Source: NCEH01 sp043195095 (GTDB taxonomy: Bacteria > Pseudomonadota > Alphaproteobacteria > Rhizobiales > Xanthobacteraceae). Taken from it: a DNA stretch of 64,000 nucleotides. The translations under genes were made by a program, and so were the position numbers. Where the stretch lies: the NCBI RefSeq assembly GCF_043195095.1, contig NZ_JBAFWN010000007.1; one strand, 5' to 3'. Under the pieces are notes generated by a model. The model had not been told where the DNA came from and made no database searches. It saw nothing but the letters and a program-made list of their open reading frames with translations. Positions 51,524-60,906 of the stretch are shown here, in pieces. The first letter of the stretch is position 1. Every line of letters begins with the position of its first letter.

Positions 51524-53164
51524 ATGACCGCGTCGAGCGACCAGACCACCCCGAAAGGGGTCGCACTGCTTCACAATCCCATCCTCAATCGCGGCAGCGC
51601 CTTCGCCGTGGAGGACCGGGCGCGGCTCGGCGTGGAAGGCTTCCTGCCGCCGGTGGCGGACACGCTGGAAACCCAAATCGCCCGCGTCCACCTGCAATTG
51701 GCGCAGCTCGACAACGACCTGCAGAAATACCTGCTGCTGAGCGATCTCCAGGCCCGCAACCAAACGCTGTTCTATGCGGTGCTGATGTCCGACCCGGCGA
51801 TGTTCATGCCGCTGGTCTATACCCCGACCGTGGGCGAGGCGTGCCAGAAGTTCGACCATGTGCTGCGCGCCACGCGCGGCATGTATCTGCCGATCACGCT
51901 GAAGGGCCGCCTGAAGGAGGTGCTCTCCCATTGGCCGCAGAGCGACGTGCGCTTCATCGTCGTGACCGATGGCGAGCGCATCCTCGGGCTCGGCGATCTC
52001 GGCGTCGGCGGCATGGGCATCCCGGTGGGCAAGCTCTCCCTTTATACGGTCTGCGCCGGCGTGCCGCCGGAGCTGACCTTGCCGATCACGCTCGATGTGG
52101 GCACCAACACTTCGGCGCTGCTGGAAGATCCGCTCTATCTCGGCCTGCGGCAGAACCGCGTGCGCGGGGCCGAATATGACGCCTTCATTGACGAATTCGT
52201 CACCGCCGTGACCGAGCTTTATCCCCGCTGCTGCCTGCAATGGGAAGATTTCGCCAATATCAACGCGGTGCCGATCCTGGAGCGCTACCGGGACAAGATC
52301 TGCACCTATAATGACGATATCCAGGGCACGGCGGCGGTCGCGGTGGCCGGCATCTACGGCGCGCTGCGCATTTCCAAGCAGAAGCTGACCGACCAGACCT
52401 TCCTGTTCCTCGGCGGCGGCTCGGCGGCCACCGGCATCGCCGAATTGATCAGCCAGGCCATGGTACTGGAAGGCGCGACGATCGAAGAGGCGCGGGCGCG
52501 CAACTGGCTGTTCGACGTCAACGGCCTGATGGTGAATTCCCGCACCGATATCGCCGGCTTCCAGAAGCCGTTCGCCCACGACCATGCGCCGGTGAGTTCG
52601 TTCGTCGAGGCGATCGAGGCGATCCGGCCCACCGGCATCGTCGGGGTGAGCACCGTGCCGAAGCTGTTCAATCAGGCCGTCATCCAGGCCATGTCGAAGA
52701 TCAACGAGCGGCCGATCATCTTCCCCTATTCCAATCCGACCTCGCGCTCGGAATGCACGGCGGACGAGGCCTATCGCTGGTCGGAGGGGAAGGCGATCTT
52801 CGCCAGCGGCAGCCCGTTTGCGCCTGTGACGCTGGGCGACAAGACCTTTGTCCCCGGCCAGGGCAACAATGTCTATATCTTCCCCGCCATGGGCATGGCG
52901 GTGCTCGCCACGCAGGCCCGCCGCGTGACGGAGGCCATGTTCATCGTCGCCGCCAAGGCGGTGGCCGAGCAGGTGACCGACGCGGATCTCGACAAGGGCC
53001 TGATCTATCCGCCGCAGAGTGACATCCGCAAGGCCTCGCTCCATGTGGCGGTGCGCATCGCGGAATATGTATTCGACAACGGCCTCGCGCAGGTTCAGCG
53101 CCCGGCCGATATCGCGGCGCATATCGCCGCGCTCGCCTATCTCCCCGCTTATCCCCCGGTCTGA
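51524..53164 (+). CDS. maeA: NAD-dependent malic enzyme
   Basis: 546 residues of the large SfcA/MaeA type: VYTPTVGEACQKFDHV with the catalytic Tyr, LPITLDVGTNTSALLEDPLYLG, DFANINAVPILERYRDKICTYNDDIQGTAAV holding metal and substrate residues, and LGGGSAATGIAEL nucleotide loop. Oxidatively decarboxylates malate to pyruvate with NAD. GGAGG lies 7 bases before ATG 51524. It follows fumC by 128 bp on the same strand, suggesting a C4-acid to pyruvate route; whether they share a message is unknown. Confidence 0.93.
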   Translation: MTASSDQTTPKGVALLHNPILNRGSAFAVEDRARLGVEGFLPPVADTLETQIARVHLQLAQLDNDLQKYLLLSDLQARNQTLFYAVLMSDPAMFMPLVYTPTVGEACQKFDHVLRATRGMYLPITLKGRLKEVLSHWPQSDVRFIVVTDGERILGLGDLGVGGMGIPVGKLSLYTVCAGVPPELTLPITLDVGTNTSALLEDPLYLGLRQNRVRGAEYDAFIDEFVTAVTELYPRCCLQWEDFANINAVPILERYRDKICTYNDDIQGTAAVAVAGIYGALRISKQKLTDQTFLFLGGGSAATGIAELISQAMVLEGATIEEARARNWLFDVNGLMVNSRTDIAGFQKPFAHDHAPVSSFVEAIEAIRPTGIVGVSTVPKLFNQAVIQAMSKINERPIIFPYSNPTSRSECTADEAYRWSEGKAIFASGSPFAPVTLGDKTFVPGQGNNVYIFPAMGMAVLATQARRVTEAMFIVAAKAVAEQVTDADLDKGLIYPPQSDIRKASLHVAVRIAEYVFDNGLAQVQRPADIAAHIAALAYLPAYPPV

Positions 53165-53170
53165 GGCCCC

Positions 53171-54460
53171 ATGATGCCATCCGCTCCGGCGCCATCCCCC
53201 GATGACGCCTTCGCGCTCGTCGGCGCGGCCGCGAAACTCCTCTATGCCAATGGGCAGACCACCGAGCGCACGGTGCAGAACGCGGAGCGGTTCGCCCGCG
53301 CGCTTGGCATAAGCGTCACGGTCTTTCCCACCTGGGGCGAGCTGGTGATCCGCCGGGAGGCGACCTCAGCCTCCGGCCTCTCGCGCGTGGAGGCCATCGC
53401 CGCCGCGCCGGCGGGGGTGGACATGAACAAGGTGACGCTGACGCTCGGCGTCATCGACCAGGTGTGCGATGCCCGTCTCGATGCGGCGCGCGCCCGTGAC
53501 GCGCTGGAGGCGATCGCCGGCCTGCCGCCGGCCTCCACGCTGCGCTTCGTGGTGCTGGCGGCGGCCGGGGCGGCGGCGCTTTCGGTCATCTTCGGCGCGG
53601 CCGACCTCACGACCCTGGCGCTGATCGCGCTCAGCGCCGGAGCGGGCGCGGCGCTGCGGCGCGCTCTGGCGCATGTCGCAAAGAATTTCCTGGCCCAGCC
53701 TTTGTGCGCCGCCTTGCTCGCCGGCGTCATCGCGGCCGCGGCCTCCCATCTCCTGCCGGGCGCCAATCTCTATCTGGTGGCCCTGTGCCCCTGCATGGTG
53801 CTGGTGCCGGGCCCGCATTTGCTCAATGGCGCGCTGGACCTGGCCCATATGCGCATCGGCCTCGGCGGCGCCCGCTTCGGCTTCGCCGGGCTCATCATAT
53901 TGCTGATTTCGGTCGGGCTCATCGCCGGCCTCGCGCTCGGCGTGGCGGGGCTGCCCATGGCCGGGCCATCGGCGCCGGTTCCGCTGGCCTATGACGTGAT
54001 CGCCGCCGGCATTGCCGTGTCCGCCTTCGGCACGTTCTTTTCCATGCCGTGGCGCACCCTGCCCATTCCGGTGGCGATCGGCATGATCGCCCATGCCAGC
54101 CGCTGGCTGGCGATCGCCGACGGCGCGAGCCTTGCGGGCGGGGCGCTGGTGGCCTGCCTGATCGCCGCGACCCTGGTGACCCCGATCGCGAACCGCCTGC
54201 ACCTGCCGTTCGCCGCCTTCGCCTTTGCCTCGGTGGTCTCGCTCATTCCCGGCGTCTTCCTGTTCCGCATGGCGGCGGGCATGGTCACGCTGCTCGAGGC
54301 CGGCCCCGCGGCCGCCCCCGCCCTGCTGCTGCCGCCGATCCAGGACGGCACGACGGCGGCGGCGATCCTGCTCGCCATGGCATTCGGCCTGATCCTGCCG
54401 AAAATGCTGCTGGAACGCCTGTTTCCCAAATGGTCCGGCCTGCCGGCGGCCCCTCATTAG
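53171..54460 (+). CDS. Threonine/serine exporter ThrE-family protein
   Basis: 429 residues in two parts. The N-terminal hydrophilic ThrE region (about 1-120) has LVGAAAKLLYANGQTTERTVQNAERFARALG and ELVIRRE. The C-terminal membrane part has about ten helices in two groups (ThrE plus ThrE_2, split in some bacteria, fused here). Exports threonine, serine and perhaps other small amino acids in ThrE of Corynebacterium. Lies 6 bp after the malic enzyme stop, so likely in the same transcript; a functional link (for example handling pyruvate-derived amino acids) is speculative. Confidence 0.87.
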   Translation: MMPSAPAPSPDDAFALVGAAAKLLYANGQTTERTVQNAERFARALGISVTVFPTWGELVIRREATSASGLSRVEAIAAAPAGVDMNKVTLTLGVIDQVCDARLDAARARDALEAIAGLPPASTLRFVVLAAAGAAALSVIFGAADLTTLALIALSAGAGAALRRALAHVAKNFLAQPLCAALLAGVIAAAASHLLPGANLYLVALCPCMVLVPGPHLLNGALDLAHMRIGLGGARFGFAGLIILLISVGLIAGLALGVAGLPMAGPSAPVPLAYDVIAAGIAVSAFGTFFSMPWRTLPIPVAIGMIAHASRWLAIADGASLAGGALVACLIAATLVTPIANRLHLPFAAFAFASVVSLIPGVFLFRMAAGMVTLLEAGPAAAPALLLPPIQDGTTAAAILLAMAFGLILPKMLLERLFPKWSGLPAAPH

Positions 54461-54503
54461 GCCAGTGCCGACGCGAAGGGCTTTCACTTCGCCCGATAAA
54501 GCG

Positions 54504-55379
54504 TCAGCGGCGGACCGCAGGTCCGGCGCCGGCCTTGACGGCCGCCGACTTATCCTTCGCCATGGCCGGCTTGGGCGATGCGGGCTTGGGCGGCACAGGC
54601 TTCGCCAATGCGGCCTTGGCCAAGGCGGCCTTGACCGGCTTATCCTCGGCCAGCGCATCAGGCGCCGCCCGGCGCGGGGATTTCGGCGCGGCGGCGGGCG
54701 TTTGCGCATAGCTGCCGTCCAGCACCGCGAGCGCGACCTTCGCGGCTTCCTGAATATGCAGGCGGCAGGCCTTTTCCGCCGCGTCCCCGTCGCCGGAGGC
54801 GATGGCGTCATAGATGGCGCGGATTTCCATGATGCTGCGCGCCAGCCGGCCGGGCTGGGTCATGGAGGTGAGGCGCAGCAGGGTGATGCGATTGTGCAGG
54901 CTGGTGAGCATCTGCGTGACGAAGACATTTTCGGCGCCGCCCATCAGCGCCTTGTAGAAATCGCTCTTCGCCTCGATGAGCGCCAATTGCTCGTTGCCCT
55001 TCACCGCCTTCACCAGGGCTTTCACGGTCTTGTCGAGCGCCTTGACCGCCTGCGGATCCTTGCGCTCGGCGAACTGGCGGCCGGCATAGCCTTCCAGCAG
55101 GGCGCGGATCTCATAGAGCTGGCGCGCCTCCTGCGCCGAAATGCTGCTGACGATGGGGCCGCGGTGGGGAATGGTCTGCACCAGCCCTTCCGCCTCGAGC
55201 TGGCGCAGCGCCTCGCGGATGGAGGTACGCCCGACGCCGATGAGCTCGCACAGCTCGCGCTCGACCAGCCTCTGGCCAGGCTTGAACAGGCCTTTCGCGA
55301 TGGCGGCGCGCAGCTTTTCCTCGACCATGAGGCGCAGCGTTGCCGCTTGGCGTGTGATGTGTAGATCCTGATTGTCCAT
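54504..55379 (-). CDS. GntR-family FCD regulator with long Lys/Ala/Pro tail
   Basis: About 291 residues from ATG 55379. Winged helix (LRAAIAKGLFKPGQRLVERELCELIGVGRTSIREALRQLEAEG) and FCD ligand domain (SKSDFYKALMGGAENVFV to MEIRAIYDAIASGD). The last roughly 65 residues are unlike GntR proteins: repeated AKAALAK-, PKPASPKPA-type units, basic and probably disordered, possibly strengthening DNA contact. Divergent from the Zn-alcohol dehydrogenase gene and probably the regulator of the block up to 63744. TTGTCTGAT, found upstream of its own gene (55461-55469) and of the binding-protein gene (56931 region), may be its site. Confidence 0.88.
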   Translation of the reverse strand: MDNQDLHITRQAATLRLMVEEKLRAAIAKGLFKPGQRLVERELCELIGVGRTSIREALRQLEAEGLVQTIPHRGPIVSSISAQEARQLYEIRALLEGYAGRQFAERKDPQAVKALDKTVKALVKAVKGNEQLALIEAKSDFYKALMGGAENVFVTQMLTSLHNRITLLRLTSMTQPGRLARSIMEIRAIYDAIASGDGDAAEKACRLHIQEAAKVALAVLDGSYAQTPAAAPKSPRRAAPDALAEDKPVKAALAKAALAKPVPPKPASPKPAMAKDKSAAVKAGAGPAVRR

Positions 55380-55440
55380 CGCCCGGCCTGACAAACGTGC
55401 GGTCCCGTTTTGACATAACAGGCATGGCCTTCAAACCGCT

Positions 55441-55473
55441 GTCAATCGGATCGAAATATTTTGTCTGATTGAC
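55441..55473. promoter_or_regulatory. possible GntR operator region
   Basis: Contains TTGTCTGAT (55461-55469) and flanking complementary GTCAATC (55441-55447) and GATTGAC (55467-55473). The TTGTCTGAT word recurs within the operator-like repeat at 56931-56952 in the same catabolic block. Confidence 0.4.
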
Positions 55474-55595
55474 TGATAGATATGGCGTCGATAATTTTCC
55501 CGCACCGGCCACCCGCGGCGGCACCAAGCCGGCGAGCAAGCCAGATCGAAATGCCGGGGTCAGCCCTCTTTACGGAAACACTCATTGAGGAAGCC

Positions 55596-56723
55596 ATGCG
55601 TATTCGCGCCGCCGTCCTGCGCGCCTCGCCCGTCGAGCGCCCCTATGCCGTGAACAAGCCGCTGAGCATCGAGACCATCGAGCTGGATCCGCCCGGCGCG
55701 GACGAAGTGCTGGTCAAGATCGCCGCCGCCGGCCTGTGCCATTCGGATCTTTCCGTGATCAACGGCGACCGCCTGCGGCCGACCCCCATGGTCCTCGGCC
55801 ATGAATGCGCCGGCGTGGTGGAGGAGGTCGGCACGGGCGTCAGCGACCTCAAGCGCGGCGACAAGGTGGTGATGAGCTTCCTGCCCACCTGCGGCCATTG
55901 CATGCCGTGCATGGACGGGCGCGCCCAATTGTGCGAGCCGGGCCACGCCGCCAACGGGCGCGGCACGCTGCTGTCCGGCGCACGGCGATTCCATTGCGAC
56001 GACGGCCTGCAGCCCTATCACCACAGCGGCGTGTCCGCCTTCGCGGAATATGCCGTGGTCTCCCGCCGCTCGGTGGTGAAGATCGATTCGGACATTTCGC
56101 TGGTGGAAGCGGCGCTGTTCGGCTGCGCGGTGATGACCGGCGTGGGCACGGTGGTGAACACCTGCAAGGTGCGCCCCGGTGATTCGGTGGCCGTGGTCGG
56201 GCTCGGCGGCGTCGGCCTGTCCTCGGTGCTCGGGGCCGCGGCGAGCGGCGCGACGCGCATCGTCGCCATCGACCTTGCCCAGGACAAGCTGGACCTGGCC
56301 TTGGAGCTCGGCGCCACCGACGCCTTCCTCGCCACCGATCCGGACATCGTGGAAAAAGTGAAGGCAGCGACCAAGGGCGGCGTGGACCACGCCATCGAGA
56401 TGGCCGGCTCGGTGCGCGCGTTCGATCTCGCCTACAAGATCACCCGGCGCGGCGGCAAGACCGCGACGGCGGGGCTCGCCAATCCCAATTCCCAGATCAC
56501 CTTGCCCCCGGTCAACCTGGTGGGCGAGGAGCGCACGATCCACGGCAGCTACATGGGCAGCTGCGTGCCTTCGCGCGACATCCCGCGCTTCATCGCCCTG
56601 TATGAGCGCGGCAAGCTGCCGGTGAACCGCCTGCTCTCCGGCACCGGCCCGCTGGAGGAGATCAACGCGGCCTTCGACCTGCTCGACCAGGGCAAGGTCG
56701 TGCGCCACGTCATCACCTTCTAA
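55596..56723 (+). CDS. Zinc-dependent alcohol dehydrogenase (MDR superfamily, class III-like)
   Basis: 375 residues. Catalytic zinc ligands in GLCHSDLSVING and GHECAGVV. The structural zinc lobe has four cysteines in CGHCMPCMDGRAQLC. Rossmann motif VVGLGGVGLSSVLGAA; C-terminus VVRHVITF. GAGGAAG lies before ATG 55596. Substrate is not evident; it should oxidise an alcohol to an aldehyde or ketone with NAD. Transcribed rightward from the GntR region, 277 bp ahead of the ABC binding protein. Confidence 0.9.
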   Translation: MRIRAAVLRASPVERPYAVNKPLSIETIELDPPGADEVLVKIAAAGLCHSDLSVINGDRLRPTPMVLGHECAGVVEEVGTGVSDLKRGDKVVMSFLPTCGHCMPCMDGRAQLCEPGHAANGRGTLLSGARRFHCDDGLQPYHHSGVSAFAEYAVVSRRSVVKIDSDISLVEAALFGCAVMTGVGTVVNTCKVRPGDSVAVVGLGGVGLSSVLGAAASGATRIVAIDLAQDKLDLALELGATDAFLATDPDIVEKVKAATKGGVDHAIEMAGSVRAFDLAYKITRRGGKTATAGLANPNSQITLPPVNLVGEERTIHGSYMGSCVPSRDIPRFIALYERGKLPVNRLLSGTGPLEEINAAFDLLDQGKVVRHVITF

Positions 56724-56930
56724 GGGCCGCCTGGCGGTTCTCATCGACGCTGATCGCGATCGCCCGCGATGCCCGGCCGCGCGCCGGGCATTCGCGCGTT
56801 CGCGCCCCCTTGCGCGCGCCGCCTTGAGCGCGTGTCGCCGGTGCATTCCCATCTGATTTCGCGCCGTTTCCCCAAAGCCTCCGAGCGGCGACGCCTTGCC
56901 GCTTCGGAAACCTGTTTTGTCGTGTTGACG

Positions 56931-56952
56931 GATTGTCTGATAGCAGGCAATC
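56931..56952. promoter_or_regulatory. operator-like inverted repeat overlapping the ABC-operon promoter
   Basis: GATTGTCTG (56931-56939) and CAGGCAATC (56944-56952) match at 8 of 9 positions around ATAG. TTGACG (56925-56930) directly precedes it and CAATCT lies 17 bases on, so the repeat fills a promoter spacer. Binding there would block RNA polymerase, fitting repression by the GntR protein. Confidence 0.65.
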
Positions 56953-57000
56953 TTGCCACAACATCAGCGACAAGCTGCAGGTTTATTGGAGGAGACGTTC

Positions 57001-58302
57001 ATGATTGCAAAAGCCGCCATGGCTGCGCTCAGCGCCGCCGTACTCGCGATTACGCCGGCATCCGCGGTTGAAAAACCCAAGGAGCTGGTGATCGGCATCA
57101 CCACCTTCCTGTCAGGTCCCGCCTCGGTGTTCGGGGTTCCGGGAAAGAATGCGGCGGACATGCTGATCGCCGATCTCAACGCCAAGGGCGGCATCCTCGG
57201 CGTGCCGGTCCGGGCCATCGTCATCGACGAAGGCGCAGGCGCCAACCAGCTGATGTCGGAATATCGCCGCGTGGTGCTGAACGAGGGCGCGCAGGTGATG
57301 CTGGCCTCGGTCTCCAGCGCCAATTGCCTTGCGCTGAGCCCGGTGGCGGAAGATCTGGAAGTCCCCAACATCCTGTGGGATTGCAGCTCGCCCCGCATTT
57401 TCGAGGACAATAAATACAAATATTCCGTGCGCACCCAGGCGCACACCGGCGCGGAAATGCTTGCCGCTGCCTTGTATCTCGTGAAGAACAAGCCGAACTT
57501 CAAGACCATCGCCGGCGTGAACCAGGACTACGCCGCCGGACGCGACCAGTGGGGCCTGTTCCTCACCGCGCTCAAGGCGCTCAAGCCCGATATCCAGGTG
57601 GTCGCGGAGCTGTTCCCGAAGTTCGGCGCACCGGATTACTCCACCGAGATTTCCCGCCTCCAGGCGCTGAAGCCGGACGTGGTGGTGAACACCTCGTGGG
57701 GCGGCGACCTCGATACCTTCGTCCAGCAGGCGGCGGCGCGTGGGTTCATGACCCAGAGCACCTTCGTCATGCCGCTCGGCGAAAGCTCGCTGGAGCGCCT
57801 GGGCGACGCGATGCCTGCCGGCGTCATCATCGGCGGACGCGGCGATCATTACTTCCTGCATCCCAAGCATCTCAAGGACGCGGCGTTCCAGGACTTCGTG
57901 AAGCGCTATCACGACAAGACCGGCGCCTATCCGATCTATCCGGTGTTCCACATGGCGCAGGCGATGGCCGCGCTGAAGGACGCCTATGAGAAGGCCGCGA
58001 AGGACAATAACGGCCAGTGGCCCTCCAAGGACCAGCTGCTCGCCGCGTTCCAGAACCTGAAGTTCCACGGCCTCACCAGCGACGTGACCATCCGCGAGGA
58101 TCACCAGGGCCTGGAAGACCAGCTCATCGGCACCACCATCCGCGTGCCGCAATATCCCTTCGCCATCTTGGACAACATCTCGATCTATCCCGGCGCGCTC
58201 GTCACCACCCCCATCGGCGACAAGTCGGCGGAGTGGCTGAGCAAGATCAAGCCCGCGATGGCAAGCGACCCGTCCATCGAAACCTTCGCCGCGGCGAAGT
58301 AA
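57001..58302 (+). CDS. Liv-type ABC transporter substrate-binding protein
   Basis: 433 residues. Signal peptide (MIAKAAMAALSAAVLAITPASA) cleaved to VEKPKELVIGITTFLSGPASVFG; Peripla_BP_6-type fold with ISRLQALKPDVVV and MAQAMAALKDAY. GGAGGAGA lies close upstream. Binds an unknown amphipathic or amino-acid-like ligand. Its gene is first in the operon with two permeases and two ATPases, and downstream enzymes suggest that it feeds a dedicated catabolic pathway. Confidence 0.92.
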   Translation: MIAKAAMAALSAAVLAITPASAVEKPKELVIGITTFLSGPASVFGVPGKNAADMLIADLNAKGGILGVPVRAIVIDEGAGANQLMSEYRRVVLNEGAQVMLASVSSANCLALSPVAEDLEVPNILWDCSSPRIFEDNKYKYSVRTQAHTGAEMLAAALYLVKNKPNFKTIAGVNQDYAAGRDQWGLFLTALKALKPDIQVVAELFPKFGAPDYSTEISRLQALKPDVVVNTSWGGDLDTFVQQAAARGFMTQSTFVMPLGESSLERLGDAMPAGVIIGGRGDHYFLHPKHLKDAAFQDFVKRYHDKTGAYPIYPVFHMAQAMAALKDAYEKAAKDNNGQWPSKDQLLAAFQNLKFHGLTSDVTIREDHQGLEDQLIGTTIRVPQYPFAILDNISIYPGALVTTPIGDKSAEWLSKIKPAMASDPSIETFAAAK

Positions 58303-58324
58303 AGGGATCGGAGAGGCCGTCCGC

Positions 58325-59230
58325 ATGTCCTTGGACATCATCCTTCTGGCCATGCTCGATGGCCTCTCCTATGGCGCCCAGGTATTCCTGGTCGCCGTGG
58401 GGCTTTCGCTGATCTTCGGCGTCCTGCGGATCGTCAACGTGGCCCATGGGAGCTTCTATGCCATCGGCGCCTATGTGGCGGCATCGCTGGGCATCTGGAT
58501 CGCAACGGCGGGCTGGAGCCCCTGGCTGTCCTATCCCGCCATGCTGGTCGCCGCGATCCTGGTCGGCGTGGTGGTGGGCGGCCTCCTGGAGGCGACGCTT
58601 CTGCGCCGCATCTACGGCAAGGAGCAGGTGCTCCAGCTGCTGGTCACCTTCGCCGTCTTCATGATCCTGGAAGACGTGCAGAAGGTTACCTGGGGCGTGA
58701 AGCCCTATTTCGTGAACACGCCGCTGAGCCTGCTCGGCACGGTGAACGTGCTCGGCATCAATTATTCGGTCTATCAGCTCGCGGTCATCCCGCTGGTGGC
58801 GCTGTGCGTGCTGGTGGGTCTGCGCTTCATCCTGCGCTACACCCGCATCGGCCGCATCGTCACCGCCGTGACCGAGGACCGCGAGGCCTCCATGGCCATG
58901 GGCGTGGATTCCAGCCGCGTCTATCTCTTCACCTTCATGGCCGGCGCCGCGCTCGCGGCCTTCGGCGGGGCGCTGGCCTCGGGTTCCACTTCGCTCGTGC
59001 CCGGCATGGGCTCGGGCATGATCATTCTCTCCTTCGCGGTGGCCGCCACGGCGGGCCTCGGCCAGATCGAGGGCGCTGCGGTGGCGGCGCTCATGATCGG
59101 CCTCGGGCGCTCCATCGCGGTCTATCTGGCCCCGGAATTCGACGTGCTGATGCCCTATCTGATCATGTTCGTGGTGCTCCTGTTCAAGCCGCAGGGCCTG
59201 TTCAGCACCATCCAGACGAGGAAGGTGTGA
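58325..59230 (+). CDS. LivH-type ABC transporter permease
   Basis: 301 residues with about eight helices. Landmarks: GLSLIFGVLRIVNVAHGSFYAIGAYVAASLG near residue 23 and VTEDREASMAMGVDSSRV (the coupling loop). Stop overlaps the second permease start by one base (TGATG). One of two membrane subunits of the Liv-type importer. Confidence 0.92.
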   Translation: MSLDIILLAMLDGLSYGAQVFLVAVGLSLIFGVLRIVNVAHGSFYAIGAYVAASLGIWIATAGWSPWLSYPAMLVAAILVGVVVGGLLEATLLRRIYGKEQVLQLLVTFAVFMILEDVQKVTWGVKPYFVNTPLSLLGTVNVLGINYSVYQLAVIPLVALCVLVGLRFILRYTRIGRIVTAVTEDREASMAMGVDSSRVYLFTFMAGAALAAFGGALASGSTSLVPGMGSGMIILSFAVAATAGLGQIEGAAVAALMIGLGRSIAVYLAPEFDVLMPYLIMFVVLLFKPQGLFSTIQTRKV

Positions 59231-60165
59231 TGCGCTTCGACCTCCTGTTCGGCGCGATCGCCTTCTGCGCGGTCGCGGGCGTTCCCTTCTTCATCCCATG
59301 GGCGACGGTGATGCTCACCATCGCGCTCGGCGTGGGGCTCGCGGTGCTCGGCGTCGTGGTCCTGCTGCGGGCGGGGCAGATCTCGTTCGGCCACGGCCTG
59401 TATTATGCCGCCGGCGCCTATACGGTCGCGTTCCTGGTGCAGGCGCGCCTCGGGCTCGACACGCTCCTGCTGCTGCCGGCCGGCGCGCTGGTGGCGAGTG
59501 TGATCGCGGTGGCGTTCGGCTTCTTCGCCGTGCGCTATCGCGACATCTTCTTCTCCATGATCAACCTCGCGGTGTCCATGGTCGCCTTCTCGCTGCTGGA
59601 AAAGCTCTATTCCATCACCGGCGGCGGCGACGGGCTCAACGTGGCGCGGCCGACGCTCGCGGGCCTCAAGCTCGGGCGCGTGTCGTTCGAATTCTGGATG
59701 TTCTACACCACGCTCGCCCTCGCAGTCGTGGTGGCGCTGGTGGTCGGGCGCTATCTCGCCTCCCCGCTCGGCAAGGGGCTGGAGGCCATCAAGTCGAACG
59801 AGACGCGGCTTGAATATCTCGGCGTGTCCAGTGCGCGCATCCTGCACATCGCCTATGGCGTGTCGGCTTGTCTTGCTGGCCTCGGCGGCGGCGTGATCGC
59901 CATCGTCACGGGCCATGTGGCGCCGGAATTCGCCTATTGGGTGCGCTCGGGCGAATTCGTCTTCATCGCCATCCTCGGCGGCGCGGGCAATGTGGTGGGC
60001 GCGTTCGCCGGCTCGATCGTCTACGAGATCGTCCGCAATTACGCCGCCGCCTTCGCTGCCGACTATTGGCAGACCATTCTCGGCGTCTCGCTCATCGCCA
60101 TCATCATGTTCGCGCCCCAGGGCCTGACCCAGCTGCGCTTCGGCAAGAGGAGGACCGACGCGTGA
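59230..60165 (+). CDS. LivM-type ABC transporter permease
   Basis: 311 residues, about nine helices. Landmarks: VVLLRAGQISFGHGLYYAAGAYTVAFL and the coupling segment GLEAIKSNETRLEYLGVSSARI, followed by GEFVFIAILGGAGNVVGAF. Start shares a base with the LivH stop, and its stop overlaps the ATPase GTG. Pairs with the LivH-type subunit. Confidence 0.92.
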   Translation: MRFDLLFGAIAFCAVAGVPFFIPWATVMLTIALGVGLAVLGVVVLLRAGQISFGHGLYYAAGAYTVAFLVQARLGLDTLLLLPAGALVASVIAVAFGFFAVRYRDIFFSMINLAVSMVAFSLLEKLYSITGGGDGLNVARPTLAGLKLGRVSFEFWMFYTTLALAVVVALVVGRYLASPLGKGLEAIKSNETRLEYLGVSSARILHIAYGVSACLAGLGGGVIAIVTGHVAPEFAYWVRSGEFVFIAILGGAGNVVGAFAGSIVYEIVRNYAAAFAADYWQTILGVSLIAIIMFAPQGLTQLRFGKRRTDA

Positions 60166-60905
60166 AGCAGATCGTTCTCAAGGCCGACAACCTGCGCCTG
60201 CGCTTCGGCGGCGTGGTGGCCGCCGACGGTGCCTCGCTCACCGCCTATGCGGGCGAGCGCATCGCCATCATCGGCCCCAACGGGGCCGGCAAGACCACCT
60301 TCGTCAACATCTGCACCGGCTATCTCAAGCCGCAGTCGGGGGCGGTGATCTTCGAGGGCAAGGACATCACTCCGCTTCCCCCCCGCACCATCGCGCGCGG
60401 CGGCATCGGGCGCTCGTTCCAGCTGCCGCAGCTGTTCCTGGACAACACGGTGTTTGAAAACCTGCTGCTCGCGCTCTCCGCCCGCGAAGGCTCATGGCGG
60501 CCCTGGATGCGGCTCGACCGCCATCCCAAGGCCGATGAGATGCGCGACATGCTGGAGGTGATCGGCCTCAGCAAGGTGGGCGACCGGCCGGTGCGCGAAT
60601 TGCCGGAAGGCATGCGCAAGCTGATCGACATCGCGCTCGCGCTCGCCCTGAAGCCGCGCCTCGTGTTCATGGACGAGCCGACCAGCGGCGTCTCCAGCCG
60701 GGAGAAATTCTCCATCATGGATACCCTTGTGCGCGCCCTGGATCACAGCGCGACCACCGCCATCTTCGTCGAGCACGACATGGATGTGGTCTCCCGCTAC
60801 GCCGACCGCGTGGCGGTGTGGACCGGCGGCAAGATCGCCTTGGAGGGAACGCCCGAGCATGTGCTCAACGATCCCGACGTGCGCAAGAACGTGATCGGGG
60901 TCTGA
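60162..60905 (+). CDS. LivG-type ABC transporter ATPase
   Basis: 247 residues from GTG 60162 (overlapping the permease stop as GTGA). Walker A GPNGAGKTT near residue 35, Q-loop RSFQLPQLFLDN, Walker B LVFMDEPTSGV, switch His in FVEHDMDVVSRYADRV. The signature loop is degenerate: ELPEGMRKLIDIALAL instead of LSGGQ-type residues, a variation seen in Liv ATPases where LP replaces LS. First of two ATPases for the importer. Confidence 0.9.
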   Translation: MKQIVLKADNLRLRFGGVVAADGASLTAYAGERIAIIGPNGAGKTTFVNICTGYLKPQSGAVIFEGKDITPLPPRTIARGGIGRSFQLPQLFLDNTVFENLLLALSAREGSWRPWMRLDRHPKADEMRDMLEVIGLSKVGDRPVRELPEGMRKLIDIALALALKPRLVFMDEPTSGVSSREKFSIMDTLVRALDHSATTAIFVEHDMDVVSRYADRVAVWTGGKIALEGTPEHVLNDPDVRKNVIGV

Positions 60906-60906
60906 C

